From the NCBI GenBank assembly GCA_015062085.1, contig SUVI01000003.1:1-64000 (forward strand): a DNA stretch of 64,000 bases, written 5' to 3'. Positions 36,266 through 44,405 of the stretch are shown piece after piece; the first letter of the stretch is position 1; the number at the start of each line of letters is the position of its first letter. Below the pieces are notes generated by a model that saw only the letters and a program-made list of their open reading frames with translations, was not told the origin of the DNA and searched no databases. The stretch is from Planctomycetaceae bacterium (GTDB lineage: Bacteria; Planctomycetota; Planctomycetia; Pirellulales; Thermoguttaceae). Position numbers and translations under genes: made by a program.

Positions 36266-37279
36266 TCAGTGAACTCGCGCATCTGACTTCAAACGGGTCA
36301 CGAACTCCGCCACTGAAAGCTCGTTTTCACGGAAGGGAACCTGCGGAGCACGGCACACCGGAACGGAGATCTTTCGGGAAAACCGCAACATTTCCTGAAA
36401 TTGACGGCGCAGAGTCAGGATCTCTTCCTGCAGCGTTCCGATCTCTTCCTGAAGCTCGCCGAACTCCGTCTGAAGTGCTTCCAACACTTCTTTTTCATCC
36501 GTCGAAGACACCAAAAGTTCCGTCTTCGAATGACCTTTTCGTGAACCGGCGGGGGCCGCTGCTGCATTTTCGGACAGAGGCTCCGTTTCGAAAGAGTCCG
36601 TTCTCGCAGAAACGGCAGTTTCCGTACGTGAGGAAGCACCGTTTTTCAAAGGAAGAGAGTCCGACACAGACACAGACGAAGTCACGCAAGAGGCATCTTC
36701 CGACTCTCCAGCCATTTTTTCTTTTTCTTTCAAGGTTTCCATCCGAACATCCGCAGCGGCCCCCTGAGACTCAAAGAGACCGTGCGTGGTCGCCGGGTCT
36801 GCGACGAGATCGACACTGCGAACGAGCAAGATCTCCTCGACCAAAAGAGAACCGTCCTTCTGCGTCGCCGTCTTTGCCGCGATATTGTGGGAAAATCCAA
36901 CATTTTCCGGAGCGTGTTCCGCATCCCACATCAGCTGTTCCGCCAGCGGGTGACGCGGATTGAAATGAAAGTCAGCATAAAGTCCTTCGTTCTTCTGAAA
37001 GCGGACATTCCGAATATTTCCTATCCTGTCCTGATAATCTCGCGGAGCCTGCGGAGAATGCCTAGGATGATTTACGTTCACCTTGGCATTTTCGTAGAGT
37101 GCGCACGCACGTTCCAGTGCCTCGACAGTGTAGCGTCTGCCGTTGAGTGAAACGAATCCGAGGATCTTCACACCATGAAGTACTGCATTTTCACGATCAA
37201 GACGTGACGAAGCGTCCGCCTGTGCATACTCTAGAAACAGTCCTGGATCTGCAATGAGTTCCAATTTCTTTTTCTTCAT
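36266..37279 (-). CDS. Phage prohead protease / scaffold
   Basis: 337 residues from the ATG at 37279 (GGAAGGATTTTTT upstream). The N-terminal ~190 residues look like a prohead serine protease: KVNVNHPRHSP (His candidates), NVGFSHNIAA (Ser in GFSH) and VRSVDLVADPATTHGLF, the latter typical of the C-terminal catalytic block. The rest is charged, with a coiled coil rich in Glu/Leu/Gln (ELQEEIGTLQEEILTLRRQF), as expected of a fused scaffold. It lies directly upstream of decoration and capsid genes. Confidence 0.75.
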   Translation of the reverse strand: MKKKKLELIADPGLFLEYAQADASSRLDRENAVLHGVKILGFVSLNGRRYTVEALERACALYENAKVNVNHPRHSPQAPRDYQDRIGNIRNVRFQKNEGLYADFHFNPRHPLAEQLMWDAEHAPENVGFSHNIAAKTATQKDGSLLVEEILLVRSVDLVADPATTHGLFESQGAAADVRMETLKEKEKMAGESEDASCVTSSVSVSDSLPLKNGASSRTETAVSARTDSFETEPLSENAAAAPAGSRKGHSKTELLVSSTDEKEVLEALQTEFGELQEEIGTLQEEILTLRRQFQEMLRFSRKISVPVCRAPQVPFRENELSVAEFVTRLKSDARVH

Positions 37280-37353
37280 AAAAAATCCTTCCTTTCCCAA
37301 ATGAGGCTGTCAGCCCCCTCTAAAACAAAATTTCAGGTCGATTCGGCATCGGC

Positions 37354-37580
37354 GTACCGATCGGTATCATGATCTTCACCACGGAAAATCCCAAAACACC
37401 GAAAAATCACAGAAGTGAACAGAAAGGGATGTGAATGTCCCCGAACACGAATTTCACGGAAGATACGAAATGAGACAAAAAAATCTTCCAAATCACTTCG
37501 TGCGCTCCATGCTTTTTCATCTTTTTTCGTGTTGAATGATCCATGTATTTCTGCAGCTTTTCTGTATCTCAGCAGAACAG
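37354..37580 (+). repeat. MITE-like palindromic repeat, copy G (degenerate), inside phage cluster
   Basis: Contains GTACCGATCGGTATCATGATCTTCACCACGGAAA, CACGAATTTCACGG, ATACGAAATGAGAC and a TTTTTTCGTGTTGAATGATCC block in family order, but both ends are eroded. It fills the gap between the protease and the 144-residue gene. Confidence 0.6.
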
Positions 37581-37642
37581 ATCCACACATGCCGAATGTG
37601 CCAAATTTCAGTCTATCGAAACTCGAAAAACCGTCTTTTCTT

Positions 37643-38077
37643 TCAGCGGATGGAACGTTCCACACCAGAACGGATCGTCTGAATGATCCCTCCCTGGACC
37701 GTGAAATGAAACGTTACGTTTCCGTAGAATCGAGCATCCAAAACGTCGCCGAAGATCTCTTTGACCGCATTCGAAAACGCCTCGATCCGCGCCTGATTGG
37801 TCGAATTCGCCAGAGTACTGACGTTTACGTCTCTGTACGTACTCGATGCAGACGCGCTCAACTTTCCCGCTCCCGATTTTTCCGGCTCACGCTTTGCAGA
37901 TCTGCGCTTTTCCGGATCACACTTTTCCGGATCATACTTTTCCGGATCATACTTTTCCTGATCACACGTTACAGTCCCCTGCTCTGCCGAGATCGCAGAT
38001 GGCAAGCTTTCATTCTGAGAACAGGCGTGCGTTTGAAAACACAACCGAATATCTTTCCGCGAATCAAAATTCGTCAT
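37643..38077 (-). CDS. Phage-cluster protein with PEKYD repeats
   Basis: 144 residues from the ATG at 38077 (AAGGGATTTGCT upstream). The middle carries 15-bp tandem repeats coding (C/Y)DPEK units, giving an acidic/basic linker, followed by a Lys/Arg-rich segment and a C-terminal domain (NQARIEAFSNAVKEIFGDVLDARFYG). Position between portal and protease suggests a head-assembly accessory, but no family is recognised. Confidence 0.6.
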   Translation of the reverse strand: MTNFDSRKDIRLCFQTHACSQNESLPSAISAEQGTVTCDQEKYDPEKYDPEKCDPEKRRSAKREPEKSGAGKLSASASSTYRDVNVSTLANSTNQARIEAFSNAVKEIFGDVLDARFYGNVTFHFTVQGGIIQTIRSGVERSIR

Positions 38078-38390
38078 AGCAAATCCCTTTTTTCTTTTTT
38101 TCAAAATACGAACTGGTCTTTCTGAATACTGAAAATCAGTTGGGCTCTGATGAAAAAAATGTTCACGAATCCAATTCACACATCTTCCCCAAACCGCCCA
38201 TATTTTGCCAAAATCGGAGGAAATTTCCAGTAATTCACTGATTTTCAGTGTTCAATCACCCACCGTTCCGACTCTCATTTGTACATTTCCTGTACACTCC
38301 AGACCACCTATTCAGTTTTCTCTTTTCTCTTTTCTCTTTTCTCTTTTTTCTTTTTCCTAAATTAGGTTTCAGGGTCGGAGTTTCAGGTCT
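38078..38390. other. Non-coding pyrimidine-rich gap in the phage cluster
   Basis: 313 bases without a supported gene. It contains a TTTTCTC simple repeat (about 38315-38350) and AT-rich DNA. No hairpin of note. Confidence 0.5.
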
Positions 38391-39200
38391 TCAGGTACCC
38401 AACCTTGCCCGCAATTCCTCGACACTCATTGCACCGAGTTCCACGAGGATCTTTCCAGCCTGCACTTCCTCTAAACGATCCCGAACAGACAGTCGAGGCG
38501 GGATCACGGAGATCCGTACATCCGTGAGTACCTGCATCGGCAGCCTTCCGGCCTGTACGCCATGAAGCAAAACGCGGCGAAATAGCTGAATGTCCTCAGA
38601 GATCAGTTCCTTCTGGAGACGCTCAAACATACGGACGGCTGGTCCTTCCGCGATCATGGTGGAAGAATAGCTCGCGTTACTTGCGTCTGCCGTAAGCATG
38701 AACTCCGGCATGACGAGCCGACTCGCAATGGCGCGGAGTTCCGCCTGAAGGACCTGAATGTAGCGGCCAGCATCCACTGCCGCAACTGGAAACTGATACT
38801 CAACTCCTGCCGAAGTATCGAGGATCGTACCGGGGGAATAGTGTCGGTAGAAAAGAGAACGCGGTCCATCCGAAGTTCCCCATCCTCCCGGCACGTGAAA
38901 TGAAGCGTCTGCAGCAGAGGCGGCAAAGGATTCGATCCCCAGTCTTGAACCTCCGGAATGTTTCCGAATGATCGCGATCGCCGACTGGACCTCTGCGACC
39001 ACGCTCATGTTTCGAAGCAGTTTTTCCGCACGCTGAAGATTTTTTCGCACCGGATAGAAAAGCGGAAGGCCGCGCGGGACCGCAAAATCCGCGTTTGCCT
39101 TTCGATGCTGGATCTCCGAAGCCGGCACAAATTCCCCGCGGATCCAGAATCCCTGAATGCTTTCTGCATCCGCCGCGTCCGTCTGGATACCAAAATTCAC
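38391..39200 (-). CDS. Phage portal protein, C-terminal part (frame-shifted from its N-terminus)
   Basis: About 270 residues with no own ATG (frame opens with a GTG at 39200). The sequence fits the portal C-terminal half: FVPASEIQHRKANADFAVPRGLPLFYPVRKNL, the stem-like helix FYPVRKNLQRAEKLLR, AIASRLVMPEFMLTADASNASY and a C-terminal RLSVRDRLEEVQAGKILVELG. Continuity with the N-terminal part is broken by a one-base shift in an 18-bp tandem repeat. Restoring that base joins the frames into one portal of about 470 residues. Confidence 0.75.
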   Translation of the reverse strand: MNFGIQTDAADAESIQGFWIRGEFVPASEIQHRKANADFAVPRGLPLFYPVRKNLQRAEKLLRNMSVVAEVQSAIAIIRKHSGGSRLGIESFAASAADASFHVPGGWGTSDGPRSLFYRHYSPGTILDTSAGVEYQFPVAAVDAGRYIQVLQAELRAIASRLVMPEFMLTADASNASYSSTMIAEGPAVRMFERLQKELISEDIQLFRRVLLHGVQAGRLPMQVLTDVRISVIPPRLSVRDRLEEVQAGKILVELGAMSVEELRARLGT

Positions 39201-39784
39201 GACTCCAGATCCCTGACTTCCGACCTCTCCCGAAATCTCGCCGTTCCCAGAGACTCCGCCGTTCCAGAGACTCCGCCGTTCCCAGAGACTCCGCCGTTCC
39301 TTAACGTATGGTCACCAGCGACCATGCCATTTGCTGAAAGCTCCGACGGCGTAAAAACGTCCTCCGGCTCAACGAAACGCACGGCAGTCTGCCCTTCTGA
39401 ATTCACGAAAATTCTCAGAAAAGCCTCTCCGTCCCGGTCTTTTCGTCTCTGGATCTCCTGCTGACGCCGAAACCAGTCGTTCTCCTGCATGAAATCCTCC
39501 AGCCATTCCTGCGCAAGTTTCACCGTCTCGCGAGAGACCTCACGCCCGGAGAGCGGTTCCGCAGAAACATGATGTCCGGATCCCACGACGAAACTGATCC
39601 GGTTCTCATGCCCGCAGATCGCAAACTCGTTCGTAAGTGCGAGCTGCCGACACGACTGCCGCGCATCTTCAAGAGCCTCTTCGGAATCTAGGCGGCCCGC
39701 ATTCAGAGAACCGGTACCGTCTGCGCGGCTCCAGCGTTCCTCGTCGTCAAACAAATACTGCATTGGATGAATAAAGTAAGTCAT
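39197..39784 (-). CDS. Phage portal protein, N-terminal part
   Basis: About 195 residues from the ATG at 39784 (no clear ribosome binding site; a later Met at 39763 is possible). Portal-like features: NEFAICGHENRISFVVG, a helix AQEWLEDFMQENDWFRRQQEIQRRKDRDG and GEAFLRIF...RFVEPEDVF. After repeated GGVSGN units it shifts into the wrong frame and stops with RSEVRDLES. It overlaps the C-terminal frame by four bases. Terminase large lies upstream with a 130-base gap. Confidence 0.75.
   Translation of the reverse strand: MTYFIHPMQYLFDDEERWSRADGTGSLNAGRLDSEEALEDARQSCRQLALTNEFAICGHENRISFVVGSGHHVSAEPLSGREVSRETVKLAQEWLEDFMQENDWFRRQQEIQRRKDRDGEAFLRIFVNSEGQTAVRFVEPEDVFTPSELSANGMVAGDHTLRNGGVSGNGGVSGTAESLGTARFRERSEVRDLES
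39241..39300 (+). repeat. 18-bp tandem repeat containing a 17-bp unit (portal frameshift site)
   Basis: CCGTTCCCAGAGACTCCG at 39241-39258 and 39276-39293, with CCGTTCCAGAGACTCCG (one C fewer) at 39259-39275 and a partial unit after. Each intact unit encodes GGVSGN on the minus strand; the short one shifts the reading frame. Confidence 0.95.
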
Positions 39785-39914
39785 TTTTTGTAAATTTGGG
39801 GTTAAGGTCCTGAAAAAAGTGCGTCTAAAACGAAACCGACGCAAAAAAATTTTTTAACCGTTTTTAACCGGTTTTGGCCATTCTGACGGCTGTTCCCGGA
39901 AGCAGACACATGTC

Positions 39915-41606
39915 TCAGCGGCGGTTTCCAAACAGATTGGAACCGAGTCCATCATCGAACGCGGCCTCACCGATGGTCTGATCCATGAGTCGGATCGCCA
40001 TTTCCAGCGCGTCCGGCCCGTCATCATGGTCGCCAATAGGAAACTGCTCCAGCTGCTCCACCAAAAGCGCAGCCCCCGGAGAGTGCGTCCTAAAGTGGAT
40101 CTTTCCCGCAGCCAGCCATGGACCGAGCCGACGGAGACGGACCTCCTTCGCCACGGAATTGAAGATCAGAGACGGCTGCAAGACCGGAAGATGATGCGCC
40201 TGGAAACGCTGACGGAAAAAATCTGCCAGAAGATCCTGAAACTGATTGCCTTCCACGCCGAATGCATCCGGCTGAAAGGAACGCCAGAGCCGAATGCCGG
40301 CCTCGACCATTTCGTCGATCGGGAGCCGAAGAAGTTCCGCATCTGCGTACAGTTCGCCGTCCGCCCCCAGTGCCAGCATGACGTAAGCCGCAAAATCCCC
40401 GCGGTTGGTATGCTTCCCTTTACTCGGATCCAGCGCCATGACGCGGACTCGGGCGTCGGAAGGAAATTCATCGAACCAGAATCCCTCCCGCTCAAAGTAC
40501 TTTTCGTCCCACTCGCACAGATCCGGATTCAGCGGCGAATTCTGCTTTTCCCGCTCAAACGCGCTTTTTCCCGACTCCGCTCGCATCTTCATCAGCGTCA
40601 GAAGGTCCTCTTCCTCCGGCCAAAGCACCTGTGCTCCGGCCTTCATTTCCGATTCGTGCGTCAGGTAGAACTTTTGCGCAAGCTCCTCCGCACAGGCACG
40701 CCGCCCAGCCGCCGTCCCTCCAGTCCCGCAGTCTGCCGAGGCCTCCGATCCCTCCGCAAACGGCGTTTCAAGTCCAAAGTAAAGATCTTCCCAGCGTTCC
40801 CAGAGATCCATCCGATCCGGGTAACGCACGATCGCACGAAAAATGCGGGAATCCCATCCCGGAGTCCGGTGCAGCTCCATGGCCAGCGCGTCCCGGTGAA
40901 GCGCCGTCGCGAGATGAATGACGTTCGTCCGAGAATTTCCCGCCTTCAAAAGCGTTCCGAAAAACCACTCACGCGACGCATGACGAAGCCGGGAAGAACG
41001 GCAGTGCGCTTCATTCTGCAGGTCGTCTCCGACGATGAGACTCGGCCGATGCGCCCCATGACGGCGTCCGCGAAGTTTCTGGCCCGTTCCGAACGCCTCA
41101 AGACGCACTCCGTTGGGAAGAAGGAGCCGTCCCTCTCGGTAGCGGATCTTGCCATTCAGTGCCGACGCATAGTGCTGCTTCAGAAGCGGCGAGGAATCGA
41201 GAGCCTGCCGGAGATTCTCCAAGTGCAGGATCGCCTGATCCAGCGTGTCCGAAATGATCCAAATGTACGGTTCCGTCCCTTCCAATGCACACCGCAGCGG
41301 ATAGGCCAGCGTTCCGATCGTCGATTTCGCATTCCCTCGCGGAGCCAGCAGATTCAGCCGGCTTCCGCGCTGGGCGTCAAACTGCTCCAGCTTCCGAAAC
41401 ATCCACCGGTGCATCCGTGATGGAGTCCGGCAAAAGTACTCCGGAAGGAACGTGAGACACCAGTCTTCAAATCCATTCCCGGTCAACTTTTCCATCCGCT
41501 GCACTCTCCTCGCCTGCCCATGAGACCGCGCAAAAACCGGATGAAAATGCCGAATAAAATTTTCCATCGCCTGAATTTCTAAAGGAGAACCGCCGTCTGT
41601 CCGCAT
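39915..41606 (-). CDS. Phage terminase large subunit (TerL)
   Basis: 563 residues. GGAAGG precedes the ATG. The packaging motor ATPase has Walker A LLAPRGNAKST (~88-98) and Walker B LIVGDDLQNEAH. The RNase H-like nuclease domain has ALDPSKGKH (first Asp) and HDDGPDALEMAIRL (last Asp pair), all in the usual order. It cuts and pumps concatemeric DNA through the portal. Standard size and position just upstream of the portal gene. No defect is visible. Confidence 0.9.
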   Translation of the reverse strand: MRTDGGSPLEIQAMENFIRHFHPVFARSHGQARRVQRMEKLTGNGFEDWCLTFLPEYFCRTPSRMHRWMFRKLEQFDAQRGSRLNLLAPRGNAKSTIGTLAYPLRCALEGTEPYIWIISDTLDQAILHLENLRQALDSSPLLKQHYASALNGKIRYREGRLLLPNGVRLEAFGTGQKLRGRRHGAHRPSLIVGDDLQNEAHCRSSRLRHASREWFFGTLLKAGNSRTNVIHLATALHRDALAMELHRTPGWDSRIFRAIVRYPDRMDLWERWEDLYFGLETPFAEGSEASADCGTGGTAAGRRACAEELAQKFYLTHESEMKAGAQVLWPEEEDLLTLMKMRAESGKSAFEREKQNSPLNPDLCEWDEKYFEREGFWFDEFPSDARVRVMALDPSKGKHTNRGDFAAYVMLALGADGELYADAELLRLPIDEMVEAGIRLWRSFQPDAFGVEGNQFQDLLADFFRQRFQAHHLPVLQPSLIFNSVAKEVRLRRLGPWLAAGKIHFRTHSPGAALLVEQLEQFPIGDHDDGPDALEMAIRLMDQTIGEAAFDDGLGSNLFGNRR

Positions 41607-41708
41607 GGTCCGCCGCCTTCCTTTTTTCTTCCAAACATTTTCCTGCCGCAGACTATTTTCTGCACGATCGCTCCAAAAATTTCAAAACGCCAAAACTGAA
41701 ATAAAAGC

Positions 41709-42434
41709 TCATTCTGCATGATTTTTGCTCCGCGCAGTTTTGCGAGCCCCCTTTTTCAGCTCCAGTTCCCCGGCCGACTCTTTCAGGAAACGTTCAAGAC
41801 GCGCCAGAATGCGTTTTCGGTCAGACGGAACACGTACTTCCTCCGCGATGATCTCCGAAAGATTCCTCACGATGAAAGCAAGCTGTTCCGCATTGAAAGT
41901 CCCCGGTGAACGCAGACGGAACTCCTCTGGATTCTTTCGTTCCAGGATCCACGCAGCCGCCTTCCAGTACCGTTCCTGGCGTGCGGCCGCGTTGATGCTC
42001 TTCATCGATGTGATCTCCGCCTGCGATTCCGCCTGAAGAAGCGCAAGCGCAAAATCTTCATCCGCCGCTGCGGCTTTCTGGATCAGCGCTGGAGTTCCTC
42101 CCACAAAACTGGCGGCACGTTTCCGAGAACAGCCGACCGAAAGGATCGCGAGGACCTGATCTTTCTGCTTCGCGGTGAGTCCAGAAGAAACCGTCCGTGA
42201 TTTTCGGGACTCAGACGCAGATCTGGAAGCAGATCCGGAAGCAGATCTGGAAGCAGATCTGGACGAAACAGTTGGGCCGCTCTTCGATGAAACTTTTAAT
42301 GCAGTTCCCGACACATTTTCTGACCAGGCACAAGGTTCCGCGTCCGGTATTTTTCTCGAGTTCTTTTTTACTATTTTCTTTGCGGATTTTTTCGCAGTTT
42401 TTTCCTTCACGGTTTTGGTGGATGATTTCGCCAT
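41709..42434 (-). CDS. Terminase small subunit-like protein
   Basis: 241 residues from the ATG at 42434 (a TTG 21 bases upstream lacks a binding site). The N-terminus is a Lys-rich tail (KEKTAKKSAKKIVKKNSRK), then an Ser/Ala/Arg repeat encoded by a 12-bp tandem unit (42222-42262). The C-terminal part has a helix-turn-helix-like stretch (TAKQKDQVLAILSVGCSRKRAASFVG) and RYWKAAAWILERKNPEEF, matching the small terminases that recognise DNA in such phages. It lies immediately upstream of TerL. Confidence 0.75.
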   Translation of the reverse strand: MAKSSTKTVKEKTAKKSAKKIVKKNSRKIPDAEPCAWSENVSGTALKVSSKSGPTVSSRSASRSASGSASRSASESRKSRTVSSGLTAKQKDQVLAILSVGCSRKRAASFVGGTPALIQKAAAADEDFALALLQAESQAEITSMKSINAAARQERYWKAAAWILERKNPEEFRLRSPGTFNAEQLAFIVRNLSEIIAEEVRVPSDRKRILARLERFLKESAGELELKKGARKTARSKNHAE

Positions 42435-42479
42435 AATGGAAGAGTCTTTCAGCAAAAAGGAGGATAAAAAACCGAAGGT

Positions 42480-43571
42480 CTATGGATCCATCGGCAAATA
42501 CTCAAACGAAACGACGATCCGGGACCCCGATCCGCGATACTTGGGGATCGCAGACTTTTTAGGGCTGGATGTTGCGCCGCGAACAGTGACGGTCCGCCAG
42601 CGCGGAGATTTTCGGCAATGTGCAATGACGGCAGGATGGCTCCCCGTAATATTGAGCCGATGCCCCATTTCATGATGAAGCTCTCCGACAGCTTCCGCGA
42701 GTTTCATGCCGATACCAAGTCCCTGAAAATCTGGAAGCGTCACGAGCCGGCTGATCCGTCTGCGTTCTTTTCTTGAAATGAGCGGCATGACGGCACAAAA
42801 TGCTGCCGGAGTTCCATCCCAAGTCGCGAGATAGCATCGGGCACTAAGTGCCAGATCGCTGCTCAGATAGTGATGACGCGCAAACAGGGGCCAGACGTTT
42901 CGGGTCGTTCTCCGCACTTCAAGTTGGATCTCTGGCCGCCGAAGACACCTCCTTGAGACTTTGCCCGTCGCCATGTCGAGGATCCAATCCGGCTCAAGCC
43001 ATTCCGCCACATCGTAATGGCACGTGACCGCCACGAATCGCGCGGGGATCGCCCCCTGTCTCACACCTTTCGCTAACGCAGCAGACGCACACTTCGCCAC
43101 CGTTCGATCCACGACGCTCGTGAATTCGTCGAACGCGATGATCCTCTCTTCCCCGCCCGGCAGCTTTGCCAGAGAAAGTGCCCGTGCGAGATCGCAGCGA
43201 AATTTTTCCCCATTGCTCAGCACTCCGTACGGCTTCACCCAGCCCGGAGGAGAACTGAATCCCACCGACGTCAAAAGCTCCGTGATCTCCCGCGTCGAAA
43301 GTTCCGGATCAAATCCATCCACGACCGCCTGATTTTCCGGCCAAGATGCCGATTCGTGAAAATCCGCACCAAAAAGCTCTCGCGCCACAGTCGTCTTTCC
43401 GCTCCCGGACGGTCCCACGATCAGACCGATCTTCCAGTCTTCCAACTCTAGCTCCGGACGCTCCGCCTCAAGGACCAGCTGATTCTTCTCCTCAAGCGAA
43501 ACGTCAAAGATCCCGGCGACCTGCTGCACACGAAATGAATCAAAAATCGGCGAACTGAGCGTTAGCTGCAT
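42480..43571 (-). CDS. ABC-type ATPase fused to GNAT acetyltransferase, phage-linked
   Basis: 363 residues. GGGAGG precedes the ATG. Residues ~1-215 form an ABC ATPase domain: Walker A GPSGSGKT (53-60), signature LSNGEKFRCDLARAL (118-132) and Walker B IIAFDEFTS (144-152). No transmembrane segment is present. Residues ~220-363 are GNAT-like (LVTLPDFQGLGIGMKLAEAV, the acetyl-CoA loop). ABC-GNAT fusions next to ParB-like genes are a recurring phage pair. The role is unsettled: a packaging or DNA-related switch, or protein acetylation. Confidence 0.8.
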   Translation of the reverse strand: MQLTLSSPIFDSFRVQQVAGIFDVSLEEKNQLVLEAERPELELEDWKIGLIVGPSGSGKTTVARELFGADFHESASWPENQAVVDGFDPELSTREITELLTSVGFSSPPGWVKPYGVLSNGEKFRCDLARALSLAKLPGGEERIIAFDEFTSVVDRTVAKCASAALAKGVRQGAIPARFVAVTCHYDVAEWLEPDWILDMATGKVSRRCLRRPEIQLEVRRTTRNVWPLFARHHYLSSDLALSARCYLATWDGTPAAFCAVMPLISRKERRRISRLVTLPDFQGLGIGMKLAEAVGELHHEMGHRLNITGSHPAVIAHCRKSPRWRTVTVRGATSSPKKSAIPKYRGSGSRIVVSFEYLPMDP

Positions 43572-43725
43572 AAAATTCCCTCCCGAAAATGAAATGATGT
43601 GAAACCAAATAATGAAACCAAATGAAGTAAAGCAAAATGGGGACGAGGCTCGGAACGTTCCGTGTGAACGCAGGAAGGTCCCGAAAGTCCCCAGTCAGCA
43701 CAAATGGAAACGTACTCGGCCCAAA

Positions 43726-44280
43726 CTAAAGATTCAGAAGCCGACACTTCAGCCCCTCTGCATGGAAACGCTCGTAAAGTTCCTCCTGACGCTCTTCCGT
43801 TCCGCAGTCGATCACGATCTGAAAAAGCTCCGGAATGACCGCTTCCTGCGGAGCCGATGCCGTTTCGACTGACGGCAGCTCGACTCCCAGCGTTTCATCT
43901 AAAAGCTCGCGGACCGCCTCCGAGGAGGTCTCCATCTCTGAAATCAGCTCTGCAAAAAGCTCTTCATTTTTTCCCGCCATCGCACCGATCGGATCCAGCG
44001 TCGCAAGCAGTTTGTCCGCCTCCGAATCGTTTAGATCCAGGATCAGGACCGGGACTTCCTGATCCGGCGTAGTCTCCGCCCTCAAATGCCCGTCAAGAAG
44101 CTGAAAAGTACCATCCGGCAATTCCCTCGCTAAAAGCGCGTCCGCGTATCCGATCTCCGCCAAAACCCCCTGGATCGCATTTTTCTGCTTCTCCGGATGC
44201 GTACGCCAATTCTTCGGATTCGGCAAAAGTTCCGACGCACGGACCCGACGCAATTCACGAATTCTGTCTTTAATGAACAC
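43726..44280 (-). CDS. ParB/Srx-like nuclease-domain protein
   Basis: 184 residues. The GTG start at 44280 follows GAGGAGG. The N-terminal ParB domain: LRRVRASELLPNPKNWRTHPEKQ (DNA-binding start), GVLAEIGYADALLARELPDGTFQLLDGHLRAE (ParB/sulfiredoxin box) and the acidic VLILDLNDSEADKLLATLDPIG. Family knowledge: phage ParB-like proteins may bind and cut DNA or use CTP. It forms a pair with the ABC-GNAT gene and lies upstream of the terminase genes. The 154 bases to the next gene show nothing. Confidence 0.8.
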   Translation of the reverse strand: MFIKDRIRELRRVRASELLPNPKNWRTHPEKQKNAIQGVLAEIGYADALLARELPDGTFQLLDGHLRAETTPDQEVPVLILDLNDSEADKLLATLDPIGAMAGKNEELFAELISEMETSSEAVRELLDETLGVELPSVETASAPQEAVIPELFQIVIDCGTEERQEELYERFHAEGLKCRLLNL

Positions 44281-44405
44281 AAAAACCTCCTCGATCTAAA
44301 AAAACCAGCAAAAACCATGAACAAATTTCCACAAATGAAATTTAATTCAAACGATTTGAAATGCGGACACACAACCGCCGTCCGGAAGACCGATGAGACC
44401 GGCAT

